Virus record (IMG/VR): IMGVR_UViG_3300035242_000035
Coordinates: 17,073 to 81,072 of that record
Source of the DNA: a virus
DNA length: 64,000 nucleotides
Reading direction: 5' to 3' (one strand)
Made by a program: the position numbers and the translations under genes
In this document: one piece after another, positions 7,498-14,968 of the stretch
How positions within the stretch are numbered: the first letter of the stretch is position 1
Layout: each line of letters begins with the position of its first letter
The notes under the pieces: model-generated
What the model was told of the DNA's origin: nothing
The model's database searches: none
What the model saw: only the letters and a program-made list of their open reading frames with translations

Positions 7498-8415
7498 ATG
7501 CCGACCCGCATGCTCCACGAGTCGCTGCTCACCTCGCCGTCCCTCAAGGTCTGCAGCGCGCGTGCTCAGGACGCCTTCCACCGCTTCATCCTGCTGGCGG
7601 ACGATTTCGGCTGCTTCGAGGTTTCGCCGCGCCTGCTGATCGGGCGCGGCTGGCCCTACCGCAACGACGTCTCCGAGGAAGATGTTCTGGGGTGGTTGGA
7701 AGAGTATGGGCACGCGCGCTCGCCGGAAGATCCCGGCGCGGTGCCGATGGCCATCTTTTGGGTGGACGGAGGTAGGCGCTGGGGCCACCTAACCGGATGG
7801 TTCGGCCCGCACGGTCAGCGTAGGCGCGAGGAGTACAGCACCTCCAACCCGAAGGGGTCCAGACGCAAGACCCCGAGGCCTCCAGCTAACCTATTGGAAC
7901 GACTTCCCGCGGATTTCCCGCGAGACGGCCCGCGGGAAACTACCGGGAAATTCGGTTTCCCGCCGCTGCAGTCGCAGTCGCAGTCGCAGTCGCAGTCGCA
8001 GTCGCAGTCGCAGTCGCAGTTAGAAGATCTACGTCATGGTGTCCTCTTCCCCGAACTGCAACCCCCAAAGCGGGAGCGCAAGGAAAGCGAGGCCGAAGAG
8101 TGGTTTGAGGTGTGCGTTGAGGGCGAAAGGCGAGTGAAACTGCTCGAGGAAAACGGGGGGGACTTCGAAGTTGCGCCCCTACGTGCAGCCGAACGAGGTC
8201 TTACTGCGCCTTACATCAACGCCCAGGTGAAACGCCTCCGCGAGTGGGCGAAGCTGCCACTTTTTGGCGAAACCAAGGGACAGGTCGCCATGACTGCCGT
8301 CTGGTGTGCGTATCTTGACGACCCGGCGAACGCTGGGCGCGATCCGGCCTACAGCTTTCGTTACTTCTGCAGCGAGAACGTCTTCCAGAAGTACCTCGGG
8401 AGGGTGGCCGCATGA
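7498..8415 (+). CDS. phage replication initiator/helicase-loader-like protein
   Basis: The N-terminal 110 residues match a common phage replication-protein domain of winged-helix type: MPTRMLHESLLTS, FHRFILLADDFGCFEV, then GRGWPYRNDV. A low-complexity linker with eight Gln-Ser pairs (about 158-174) precedes a C-terminal helical domain. It is immediately followed by a DnaB-like helicase gene (ATGA overlap), as expected for an initiator or loader. No good ribosome site precedes the ATG, and the nearest promoter would give a nearly leaderless message. Exact mechanism (origin binding or loading) is inferred from position. Confidence 0.65.
   Translation: MPTRMLHESLLTSPSLKVCSARAQDAFHRFILLADDFGCFEVSPRLLIGRGWPYRNDVSEEDVLGWLEEYGHARSPEDPGAVPMAIFWVDGGRRWGHLTGWFGPHGQRRREEYSTSNPKGSRRKTPRPPANLLERLPADFPRDGPRETTGKFGFPPLQSQSQSQSQSQSQSQSQLEDLRHGVLFPELQPPKRERKESEAEEWFEVCVEGERRVKLLEENGGDFEVAPLRAAERGLTAPYINAQVKRLREWAKLPLFGETKGQVAMTAVWCAYLDDPANAGRDPAYSFRYFCSENVFQKYLGRVAA
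7969..8019 (+). repeat. hexamer repeat (CAGTCG)x8 encoding a Gln-Ser linker
   Basis: Eight perfect CAGTCG units plus a terminal CAG lie in frame inside the replication protein and encode alternating Gln and Ser between its two domains. Perfect hexamers keep frame when they change in number, so linker length can vary by slippage. Confidence 0.95.
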
Positions 8416-9920
8416 CGCCAGCTGCTGCCGAGTGGTTGATCATCGGCGCGGTGCTCGACGCCGAAGCGATGAAGATCTCACCGCGCGAGTTGGTTGAGGC
8501 GTCCGGGCTCTGTGGTGCGGACTTTTCGGACCCGCGCACTCGGTCCACCTGGCTGTCGATCACCAGCCTCGCGGAGCACAAGCGGCCGGTGTCGGCGTCC
8601 ACCGTCTTCATGGCGGCGCGCGCCGCCGGTCAGTTGGCCGAGCACGACCTGGCCACGCTGCAGACGCTGCAGGCGCGGAACGCCGTGACGCGAGAGCAGT
8701 TCAAACAGCTCGCAGAGACCTTCCGCCACGCCGCGCGTGGACAGCAGGTCGCCCAGCGACTGCGCCAGATGGCCGATGACCTCGAGCAAAGGCGAGTCAG
8801 TCCGTCGACCATCTCAGGGAGCCTTGAGGGGCTCGCCGCCAACCTCACCTCGCAGTGGGCGCCCGATCACCGCGGTGACGAAGATCTCCACGAGGTGCTC
8901 GGTGAGTGGGACCACGCCGGACAACCAGGCGGCAGGCCGTTGGTCGTCCCGACCGGCATCGAAGCGCTAGACGCTGGAGATCTGAAGTTCAGGGGGTGGG
9001 CGCCGAACCTCAATTTGGTCATCGGCCAGCCGTCGGTTGGTAAGTCGGCCGTGGAGGCGGCCTGCATCATCGCGGCGCTCCGGGCGGGCCGGAGGCCGGG
9101 CATCTTTGGGATCGAGGACGGCACCAAGTGGCTCACTCGCCGGTTCATCGCGGCGGAGTTGGGGATCGCGGTGGCCGATGTCGGGACCGTGCCGTACACG
9201 GAGGAGCAGGCGGGCCGGATTCAAGGGAAGGGCCAAGAGTGGTCGGAGTTGCTACGAAACCTGATCACCTTCAAGTCGAGCCACGTCAACGCGGACGAGC
9301 TCATCCGCAGGTCCGTCCACTGGATTCGAAACGAGGGCGTGACGGAAATTTGGGTTGACCACCTCGGGCAGATTTCACACCGCCGCCAATACGGTGAGGA
9401 CACCAGGCACGCGATCGGACGCACCCTGCTCAACATCCGCGCTGCTGGCGAGCGTTACCAGACGCCCATGATCGTCTTGGCCCACACGTCGCGACCAGAC
9501 CCAAAGGACAGAGAGGAGCGGCCACCGCTCATGACGGAGATCGCCGAGTCCGCGATCGCTGAGCGGTCGGCATACAAGATCATCGGGCTGTGGCGAAAGA
9601 ACGGCGAGATGCGAGCCACCATTTTGAAGAACAAGGACGGCAGGCGAGACGTCACGGTGGGCCTAAACGTGTTCCATGACGCGGCATTGGTGGACGCCGC
9701 GGGTGGCGAGGTCGTGGATCTTGGCAAGGAACGAGGCGCCGAGAGAGCCGCGCGGGAGGCGGAGCGCGAGGAGAGGCTCAAAAAGGTCCGGGCCCAGCGA
9801 TTCGAGGAGACGCAGGAGCGAAAGCGCAAGGCGGCCCGTGAGCGCGCTCGCGAGGGTCGCCTCTTCGACGAAACGGAAGAGAAGAGCTCTGCGCCAGCCA
9901 AGACGGAGGCGAAGGCGTGA
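8412..9920 (+). CDS. dnaB: DnaB-like replicative helicase
   Basis: A 502-residue protein starting at an ATGA overlap. Residues 1-150 are a helical DnaB-type N-terminal domain; the RecA-like core has Walker A GQPSVGKS (205-212), a Walker B strand EIWVDHLG (312-319), LAHTSRPDP (356-364) corresponding to the sensor region, and SAIAERSAYKIIGLWR near the end. Family SF4 helicases unwind DNA at the fork and are loaded by initiator proteins such as the one upstream. The last 65 residues are a highly charged Arg/Glu helix not typical of DnaB, perhaps a partner-binding tail. Confidence 0.85.
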   Translation: MTPAAAEWLIIGAVLDAEAMKISPRELVEASGLCGADFSDPRTRSTWLSITSLAEHKRPVSASTVFMAARAAGQLAEHDLATLQTLQARNAVTREQFKQLAETFRHAARGQQVAQRLRQMADDLEQRRVSPSTISGSLEGLAANLTSQWAPDHRGDEDLHEVLGEWDHAGQPGGRPLVVPTGIEALDAGDLKFRGWAPNLNLVIGQPSVGKSAVEAACIIAALRAGRRPGIFGIEDGTKWLTRRFIAAELGIAVADVGTVPYTEEQAGRIQGKGQEWSELLRNLITFKSSHVNADELIRRSVHWIRNEGVTEIWVDHLGQISHRRQYGEDTRHAIGRTLLNIRAAGERYQTPMIVLAHTSRPDPKDREERPPLMTEIAESAIAERSAYKIIGLWRKNGEMRATILKNKDGRRDVTVGLNVFHDAALVDAAGGEVVDLGKERGAERAAREAEREERLKKVRAQRFEETQERKRKAARERAREGRLFDETEEKSSAPAKTEAKA

Positions 9921-10297
9921 CCACATCGACGGTGCTCAGGAAAGCGCGGCGCCTGTTCGAGGCTGGGTGGAATGAATCGTCATGGGGGTCCTCTGGTATA
10001 CGCACGTGGTCCGTCAAGGTGTCGATCGATGCTTGCGCCACCGACCCAGGGCATCTCGCCGCAGCGTCCCGCCTGCTAGAGCACGTCGCCCTGCCAGACA
10101 AAGCCCCCTCCGATGCGGTAATCGCGGCCCACATCGAGGGGCGCGTGACGGACGAGAACGTTGCGAGCCCGACCGAAGTCCCAGGGGCCGGCTCGCGCTT
10201 GCGTGATTGGCTGGAGTCGCCGGACCGAAGGCTGACGGAAGTGATCGCGGTGTTCGACGCGGCGACCCTTCGAGCAAAAATGCTGGAGGGCGATTGA
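9917..10297 (+). CDS. hypothetical protein, 126 aa (DUF6197-like)
   Basis: The GTG overlaps the helicase stop (GTGA). The pattern LRKARRLFEAGWNES, a central ACATD region and a closing RLRDWLESPDRRLTEVIAVFDAAT resembles DUF6197 proteins of actinobacteria and phages, a family without known function. The match is by eye and partial. Likely cotranscribed and translationally coupled to the helicase. Confidence 0.55.
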   Translation: MTTSTVLRKARRLFEAGWNESSWGSSGIRTWSVKVSIDACATDPGHLAAASRLLEHVALPDKAPSDAVIAAHIEGRVTDENVASPTEVPGAGSRLRDWLESPDRRLTEVIAVFDAATLRAKMLEGD

Positions 10298-10401
10298 CGC
10301 CGCTCACCCTCGCGCGCCTACCGCACGCTGGGCTGATCCGCCGTCGCGGCGGCGCGCGCCGGCCGGAGGACATCGGCTGCTCGGTGCCGGAGGGCGAATA
10401 G
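10294..10401 (+). CDS. possible small protein, 35 aa
   Basis: A TTG codon overlaps the previous stop (TTGA) with GGAGGGCGA just before it, and the frame runs 35 codons to TAG. The product is basic and not recognised. Offered only because it fills the gap in the same coupling style as its neighbours. Confidence 0.25.
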   Translation: MTPLTLARLPHAGLIRRRGGARRPEDIGCSVPEGE

Positions 10402-10441
10402 GCAGCGGAGTGATTTTGCGGGATCGGAAAGGAGAAGTGGC

Positions 10442-11437
10442 ATGGGTAAGGATTCGAGCATCGAGTGGCTGGGCGAAGGCGGCATCACGTCGAGCCCGTG
10501 GGAGGGTTGCACGCACGCGCACGTCGGGTGCAAGGCGCCCGGCGTCGTGGCGAGTTGCTACGCTGAGGTGCTGAACCGGCGTTGGCGCGGCGGCGAGAAC
10601 TGGGGCAAGGGCGCCCCGCGTCGCGTCGCGAAGGGCTTCTGGACCGAGGTGCCAAGGCACGCCCGCGCGCTCGCGAGGCAAGGCAAGCGCGGCTCGCTGT
10701 TCATGAGCATCTGCGACCCGCTCGATGCCGAGGTGTGGAATCTCGACCCGAAGGACAACCGCGACGGGCGCGCGGACCGCAACACCGCGCGCGACATGAT
10801 CCAGATTATTAGAGAGTCAATCGAGAGGTGTGGTGACTGCGGACGCTCGCTACGAGCCGGCAACGAATCCTGCCAAGGCACCGCTTGTACGCCTCGCCTG
10901 CGCGGCGGGCTGACCCCGCTCCTGCTCACCAAGCGCCCTGAGAACGCGCATCTTGTCCCCGAGGACGTGCGGCGTCATACCTGGCTCATCTACAGCGCCA
11001 GCGACCGGGCGAGCCTAAGGATGGGCATCGACGCCCTGCTGCGCGCGGAGGGGTTCGCCGGCCTCGGATTGAGCCTGGAGCCGTTGCTCGGCCCGGTCGA
11101 CATCCAATTGTTCCTGCATGCCGACTGGTGCAAACTGCAGGACGCTGGCTACTGCGACTGCGGGGGCCCCGAGCGGAGGCGGATAGATCGGGTCGGCTGG
11201 GTGATCATCGGCGGCGAGAGTGGTGCCGGCGCGCGCCCGTACGACCTCGCCTGGCCGCGCTCGATCATCGCGCAGTGCCGCACCGCTGGCGTGCCGGTGT
11301 TTCACAAGCAGGCCGGCGCGAACCCCCTCTTCGAATACGGCGAGCGGTACTTCGTCCAAGACGCGAAGGGCGGTGACCCGTCCGAGTGGCCACTGGACCT
11401 CAAGGTTCGTGAATTCCCGGAGGGGCTGCGCCGATGA
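10442..11437 (+). CDS. DUF5131 (phage Gp37/Gp68-type) protein
   Basis: Preceded by GGAAAGGAGAAGTGGC. The N-terminus has the family hallmarks: SSIEWLGEGGITSSPWEGC, then VASCYAEVLNRRW. Conserved Cys residues near the start and a radical-enzyme-like layout are typical of DUF5131, whose activity is unproven. An extra Cys cluster (CGDCGRSL, then CQGTAC) is inserted about residue 129-147, plus CDCGG near 239, suggesting an added zinc or metal site. WVIIGGESGAGARPYDL near the C-terminus is another family motif. Phages often carry it near methylases and replication genes, as here. Confidence 0.85.
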   Translation: MGKDSSIEWLGEGGITSSPWEGCTHAHVGCKAPGVVASCYAEVLNRRWRGGENWGKGAPRRVAKGFWTEVPRHARALARQGKRGSLFMSICDPLDAEVWNLDPKDNRDGRADRNTARDMIQIIRESIERCGDCGRSLRAGNESCQGTACTPRLRGGLTPLLLTKRPENAHLVPEDVRRHTWLIYSASDRASLRMGIDALLRAEGFAGLGLSLEPLLGPVDIQLFLHADWCKLQDAGYCDCGGPERRRIDRVGWVIIGGESGAGARPYDLAWPRSIIAQCRTAGVPVFHKQAGANPLFEYGERYFVQDAKGGDPSEWPLDLKVREFPEGLRR

Positions 11438-11541
11438 GCGCGCTCGTGATGGTCGGCCGCATGGCCGCGAACGCGAGGCGCGCCAAGCGCGACTGTCCGC
11501 GCCGGAAGGCGGTCGGGAGCAAGCGCTTCGGAGGCTCCTAG
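11434..11541 (+). CDS. small basic protein, 35 aa
   Basis: ATGA overlap with the DUF5131 gene; 35 residues rich in Arg, Lys and Ala (MAANARRAKRDCPRRKAVG), ending immediately before the next GTG start. No family recognised. Support comes from the perfectly contiguous start-stop packing. Confidence 0.4.
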   Translation: MSALVMVGRMAANARRAKRDCPRRKAVGSKRFGGS

Positions 11542-11757
11542 GTGCGCGGGACGTGTTTATGCGGGCGCGATGCAGAACAGCGCTGCACGCGCTGCGGTCG
11601 GCGGCTCTGCGTCCGGCACTACGCGCTCTCACTGGTTTCTCGTGACAGAGGCGCCGGAGCAGTCCCGGCCTGCATGCCCGTCTGTGACGCGGGCTTTTGG
11701 AGCGACCCCAGCTCCGTGATGGAGTGGATGTCAGACAGCGAAAGGAGAGGCACGTGA
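11542..11757 (+). CDS. small zinc-finger protein, 71 aa
   Basis: GTG start right after the previous stop, with GGAGGCTCCTAG upstream. The product has CLCG, then CTRCGRRLCVRHY, a Cys-rich treble-clef-like zinc site, and two more Cys further on (ACMPVC). Its last codons contain the shared AAAGGAGAGG box for the RuvC-like gene and its stop overlaps that start (GTGA). Probably nucleic-acid or protein binding. Confidence 0.6.
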   Translation: MRGTCLCGRDAEQRCTRCGRRLCVRHYALSLVSRDRGAGAVPACMPVCDAGFWSDPSSVMEWMSDSERRGT

Positions 11758-12380
11758 GCAACAGGACCAAGGCGGAGCAGGAGGAGCGCCGGCGCTGGTG
11801 GGAGCGGAAGCCGCTGCCGGTGGCGGTGCTGGGGGTGGATCCCGGGGAGCGCGCCGGAGCGGCACTGCACCTGCCAAAGGCGGGGGTGCTGTGGTCGCGG
11901 CAGGTGGAGACCAACACCCGACAGCTCGAGCAGGCGCTGGAGCAGGCGCTGCGCGACGCCTGGACGGCCGGATGCTCGCGACTCCTGATGGTGATCGAGG
12001 AGTGGGGCCGAGGCGGGAAGATGGGGATCGACCAGTGGCTCGGCCTCGGGGCCGCGCTCGGGGCCTGGCGCCGCACCGCCGCTCTGCTGGTGGCGGAGTG
12101 CGGCGACCCGTGGGCGCAGCTGCTCACCAAGACGCGCTCCACCGTCAGGGTTCCGATGGTGACCTGGCGGTCCCATATGTTCGAGGTGTTCGGAGCATAC
12201 GCTGGCGGCAAGTACCGGCCCTTCAAGTCGGCGGACTGGAAGGAGCAGGCGGTCCGGCGATGCGCCGAACTCTTCCCCGCCATGACGTTCGACGGCCCCG
12301 ACGCCGCGGAGGCGGCGCTCATTGCCTACTACGGCGCGCGATCAGACGAGGCCGGGAAGGTGGTCGGGGCGTCGTGGTGA
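11754..12380 (+). CDS. RuvC-like Holliday junction resolvase
   Basis: The GTG at 11754 follows AAAGGAGAGGCAC. The RNase H-like fold is evident: VAVLGVDPG with Asp28, LLMVIEEWG with Glu82/83, and DGPDAAEAALIAYYG with Asp180/183 at the C-terminal end, the acidic set that binds two metals in RuvC enzymes. Phage RuvC-like resolvases cut four-way junctions and branched DNA before packaging or during recombination. It sits in a coupled run with ASCH-like and DUF1643 genes. Length (208 aa) is near that of RuvC. Confidence 0.8.
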   Translation: MSNRTKAEQEERRRWWERKPLPVAVLGVDPGERAGAALHLPKAGVLWSRQVETNTRQLEQALEQALRDAWTAGCSRLLMVIEEWGRGGKMGIDQWLGLGAALGAWRRTAALLVAECGDPWAQLLTKTRSTVRVPMVTWRSHMFEVFGAYAGGKYRPFKSADWKEQAVRRCAELFPAMTFDGPDAAEAALIAYYGARSDEAGKVVGASW

Positions 12381-13054
12381 CCAGACCGCGGGAGTGGGCG
12401 CGGATCTGCACCGACAAGGTGGCGCTCAACATTCGTACCGGCGCCCAGCTGCAGGACCGCAGGCCACTGGCGATCCGCGTCGGCCGCGGCAAGGCGCCAG
12501 TGCCGCCTGATTGGGAGGTGTGGATCGAGGAGGGCGAGGTCCGCGCGCAGCCGCCCGGCGGCAAGGCGGTCCGCGTCGGGCCCGCTCCCAAAGTCGGCGA
12601 GCTGATCTGGGTGCGCGAGTGCTGGCGGACCGAAGAGACCCCGGACGGGACCGATGGGATCCGCTTCCGCGCGGACGACGCCTTCCATCCAATCACAGCA
12701 ACGAGAGAGTCGGCAGACCGCTGGATGGGCCTCCACCGGTGCGACGGCGAGACGACGGTCCGCCCATGGCGCCCGAGCATCCACATGCCGCGCTGGGCCT
12801 GCCGGACCGAACGGCGGATCGCCCGCGTGTGGGTCGAGCACGCGCAGGACATCTCGGAGGACGACGCGGCGGCCGAGGGCCTGGAGCCATGCCGGATCCA
12901 GCATGCCCGCGGTCTAGGGCTGTTCCGCGACGCCTTCGCCCACCTTCTGGACGAGCTCTACCCCGGATCATGGCCGAGAAACGACTGGCTCTTGGCCGTC
13001 GCTCTCGAGGTGGCACCCGAGCACGCGAAGGCCGAGGAAGGAAGACGGCGATGA
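12377..13054 (+). CDS. ASCH/PUA-like conserved phage protein
   Basis: GTG start overlapping the resolvase stop (GTGA). Conserved blocks include VGELIWVRECWRTE, RPSIHMPRWACR and VEHAQDISEDDAAAEGLE, which match a family frequent in phages and related to ASCH/PUA RNA-binding folds. Its function is not established; a nucleic-acid-binding or base-modification-linked role is inferred from the fold. 225 aa. Confidence 0.65.
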   Translation: MTRPREWARICTDKVALNIRTGAQLQDRRPLAIRVGRGKAPVPPDWEVWIEEGEVRAQPPGGKAVRVGPAPKVGELIWVRECWRTEETPDGTDGIRFRADDAFHPITATRESADRWMGLHRCDGETTVRPWRPSIHMPRWACRTERRIARVWVEHAQDISEDDAAAEGLEPCRIQHARGLGLFRDAFAHLLDELYPGSWPRNDWLLAVALEVAPEHAKAEEGRRR

Positions 13055-13632
13055 CCCAACTGGATCTCATTGGCGCAGGGATGTCACGGCGTCCGCGACG
13101 CGTGACGGGCTTCCCGGAGTTCATCGGCTTTGGCCAGGACGAAGAGGGCCCGTATCGCTATCGCCTTTGGCGCATCTGGGACGCGACCCGTCTCCCGGTG
13201 TGCTTCGCAATGCTGAACCCGAGCACTGCCGACGACGTAGAGCCTGATCCAACCGTTCGCCGATGCCTGGATTTTGCCATCCGTTGGGGCGCTGGTGGAC
13301 TCCTGGTGGTGAACGCTTTCGCCTGGCGCTCGACGGATCGAGAGGTTCTCTTCACGCTCAATGATCCCATCGGGCCGAGGAACATCGCCGCGCTAACGTG
13401 GGGCGCGCTGAACGCCTCCATGGTGGTCGCCGGATGGGGGACTGGCGGGGCGCTTCTCTCTGGTGGCGACCGCGCACTCCACCAGCTGACCTATCACGCC
13501 GACGTGTATGCGCTGCGCGAGACGAAGGGCGGCTTCCCTGAACACCCACTCTACGTTCCCAAGGTCACTGTCCCCATCCGATTCGCGCGCCGGCGACCCC
13601 GAGCGCCGCGCCGCGCCTGGGAGGCCACGTGA
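13051..13632 (+). CDS. DUF1643 protein
   Basis: ATGA overlap with the previous gene. Strong family motifs: RLPVCFAMLNPSTADD, DPTVRRCLDFA, GGLLVVNAFAWRSTD and VVAGWGTGG, then ALRETKGGFPEHPLYVP. DUF1643 proteins are common in phages and near restriction or modification genes, but no activity is known. The Asn-Pro-Ser-Thr-Ala-Asp core suggests an enzyme. The N-terminal 25 residues are an extra basic extension. Confidence 0.85.
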   Translation: MTQLDLIGAGMSRRPRRVTGFPEFIGFGQDEEGPYRYRLWRIWDATRLPVCFAMLNPSTADDVEPDPTVRRCLDFAIRWGAGGLLVVNAFAWRSTDREVLFTLNDPIGPRNIAALTWGALNASMVVAGWGTGGALLSGGDRALHQLTYHADVYALRETKGGFPEHPLYVPKVTVPIRFARRRPRAPRRAWEAT

Positions 13633-13710
13633 CCCACTCGCGCCCCAGCGGCCGATTGCGCATCCTGCCCAGTCCGTGAGAAAGATGCTGCCCAGGAAAG
13701 GAGACCCCAG

Positions 13711-14414
13711 GTGAACGAGCATTCCAGGCGTATCGTCCACTCCAGCGAGGTGCAGAACTACGGGACGCCGCGTGACTTCTTCGCGTGGCTTCAGGCCGCC
13801 TTCGCGATGCAGGTGGACGCGTTCGCCGAGGACTGGAACGCCAAACTCCCGCGCTACTGGACCGTGAAGGACGACGGCTTCCGGATGCCGTGGGACGGGC
13901 TGAGGGTCTTCTACAACCCCGAGTACAACTCCACGTTGGACGCCGTGAACAAGGCCCGCGACCAGGCGGAACGCTTCGGCACATTGTCCGTGGGGCTCGT
14001 CGCCGCGCGCACGTCGAGCCACTCCGGGCGCGGGAAGGGCGGCTTCTGGGACCGCGTGAAAGCCAACTCCGGCCCGATGCGGCGGAGCTATTACCACGCG
14101 ACGCCAGGAGGGGCGGCGGACGTGCTGTGGATCTGCTGGCGCGGGCTGACCACGGGCATCTACTTCCACGATGACCGGCTTATCTTCGACCATCAGGCAA
14201 AGGACACCATCCAGGCGCCATGGTCATCTTCGCGCCGCCGGTCGGCGCGCCCATGCCGAAGCCACCGCCCACACGCGTGCCGCGGAAGCTCATCGTCCAG
14301 ATGGACGCCGAGGGCAGGGGCTATAGCCAGCGGCCGCTCCTCTCTGACGGGCAGCCGTGGGGGCGTGGGCCGCAAATGCCGGCGAGGATTATCGGAGGTG
14401 CTGTCGCCGCCTAA
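13711..14414 (+). pseudogene. Dam-type phage N6-adenine methylase, frame broken near 14218
   Basis: GTG start after AGGAAAGGAGACCCCAG. Residues 10-165 match phage DNA N-6-adenine methylases: YGTPRDFFAWLQ, the FYNPEYN motif (the DPPY-like catalytic NPPY position, here NPEY), LSVGLVAARTSS and IYFHDDRLIFD. At about 14218 the similarity leaves this frame: the expected final strand, MVIFAPPVG, is in another frame (14220-14414). One missing base near QAP would join them. Without repair the original frame stays open far too long, over the next gene. Either a sequencing slip, a real inactivation, or recoding. The Pro of the motif is also replaced by Glu, so activity is doubtful. Confidence 0.6.
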
Positions 14415-14455
14415 ATCTCAGGCGCGATGGCCCGGAGGCGGCCCCGTGTTTTGGT

Positions 14456-14479
14456 CCTCGTCCGCGCACACGGACGAGG
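14456..14479. other. 9-bp hairpin in the gap after the Dam-type gene
   Basis: CCTCGTCCG and CGGACGAGG pair perfectly around a six-base loop. There is no T-run on either side, so it is not a classical terminator. Just to its right, on the minus strand, is an orphan copy of the shared ribosome box (AAAGGAGAGG) with no credible gene behind it. Confidence 0.5.
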
Positions 14480-14575
14480 CACCTCTCCTTTCCCACGGGG
14501 CAGCCTCCTCTTTCAGAGCAGCACCGCGCCGGCATGACGCCGGTGCGGAACGAGCAGAACGGGAGGGTGAAGCAG

Positions 14576-14854
14576 ATGGCCAAGAGCCGAGGCAAGAGGC
14601 AGATGGAGATTCCCGGCACCGAGCAGAAGCAGATCAAAGAGGTGACCGACGCGGCCGAGGTCTACGAGGCGGTCCGGGACAAGCGAATGGCGCTCACCGA
14701 GAAGGAGACCGCGGCCATGGCGACGCTGGTCGAGGTGATGACCAAGCACAAGATCACCGCCTACAAGGACTCCAATGCCGTCCCGCCGCTGGTGGTGGTC
14801 GTGCAACCCGGCAAGGTGAAGGCCAAGGTCTCTAGGATCAAGGAAGACGAGTAG
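14576..14854 (+). CDS. conserved small phage protein, 92 aa
   Basis: ATG at 14576 preceded by GGGAGGGTGAAGCAG. The N-terminus (MAKSRGKRQMEIPGTEQ) and the pattern ALTEKETAAMATLVEVMTKHKITAY, followed by a Lys-rich beta tail, belong to a small protein family repeatedly found in phage replication regions. Function unknown. An in-frame ATG further upstream (14534) is less likely. Confidence 0.65.
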   Translation: MAKSRGKRQMEIPGTEQKQIKEVTDAAEVYEAVRDKRMALTEKETAAMATLVEVMTKHKITAYKDSNAVPPLVVVVQPGKVKAKVSRIKEDE

Positions 14855-14923
14855 GGCGGGGCTTGCCGGCCAGGCCTCCGGTCTGGCATCTTGGCGGCGT
14901 CGGAAAGGAGAGGTACCCAAACC

Positions 14924-14968
14924 ATGATGGTGTCCAGCCTCTGCGCACCCGCGAGGTGCGCTCGATGA
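14924..14968 (+). CDS. 14-codon leader peptide coupled to the C5 methylase
   Basis: The shared box GGAAAGGAGAGG is followed by ATGATG and a 14-codon frame (MMVSSLCAPARCAR) whose stop overlaps the methylase start (ATGA at 14965-14968). The methylase has no strong ribosome site of its own, so translation of this peptide probably delivers ribosomes to it. Confidence 0.45.
   Translation: MMVSSLCAPARCAR

Noticed and set aside
7969-8019. Replication origin iterons
   Set aside because: The hexamers are perfect codons for a Gln-Ser linker; no AT-rich region adjoins them. An origin could still lie nearby but nothing supports it.
13629-13679. 16-codon frame overlapping the DUF1643 stop
   Set aside because: Too short and without any independent support beyond a GTGA overlap.
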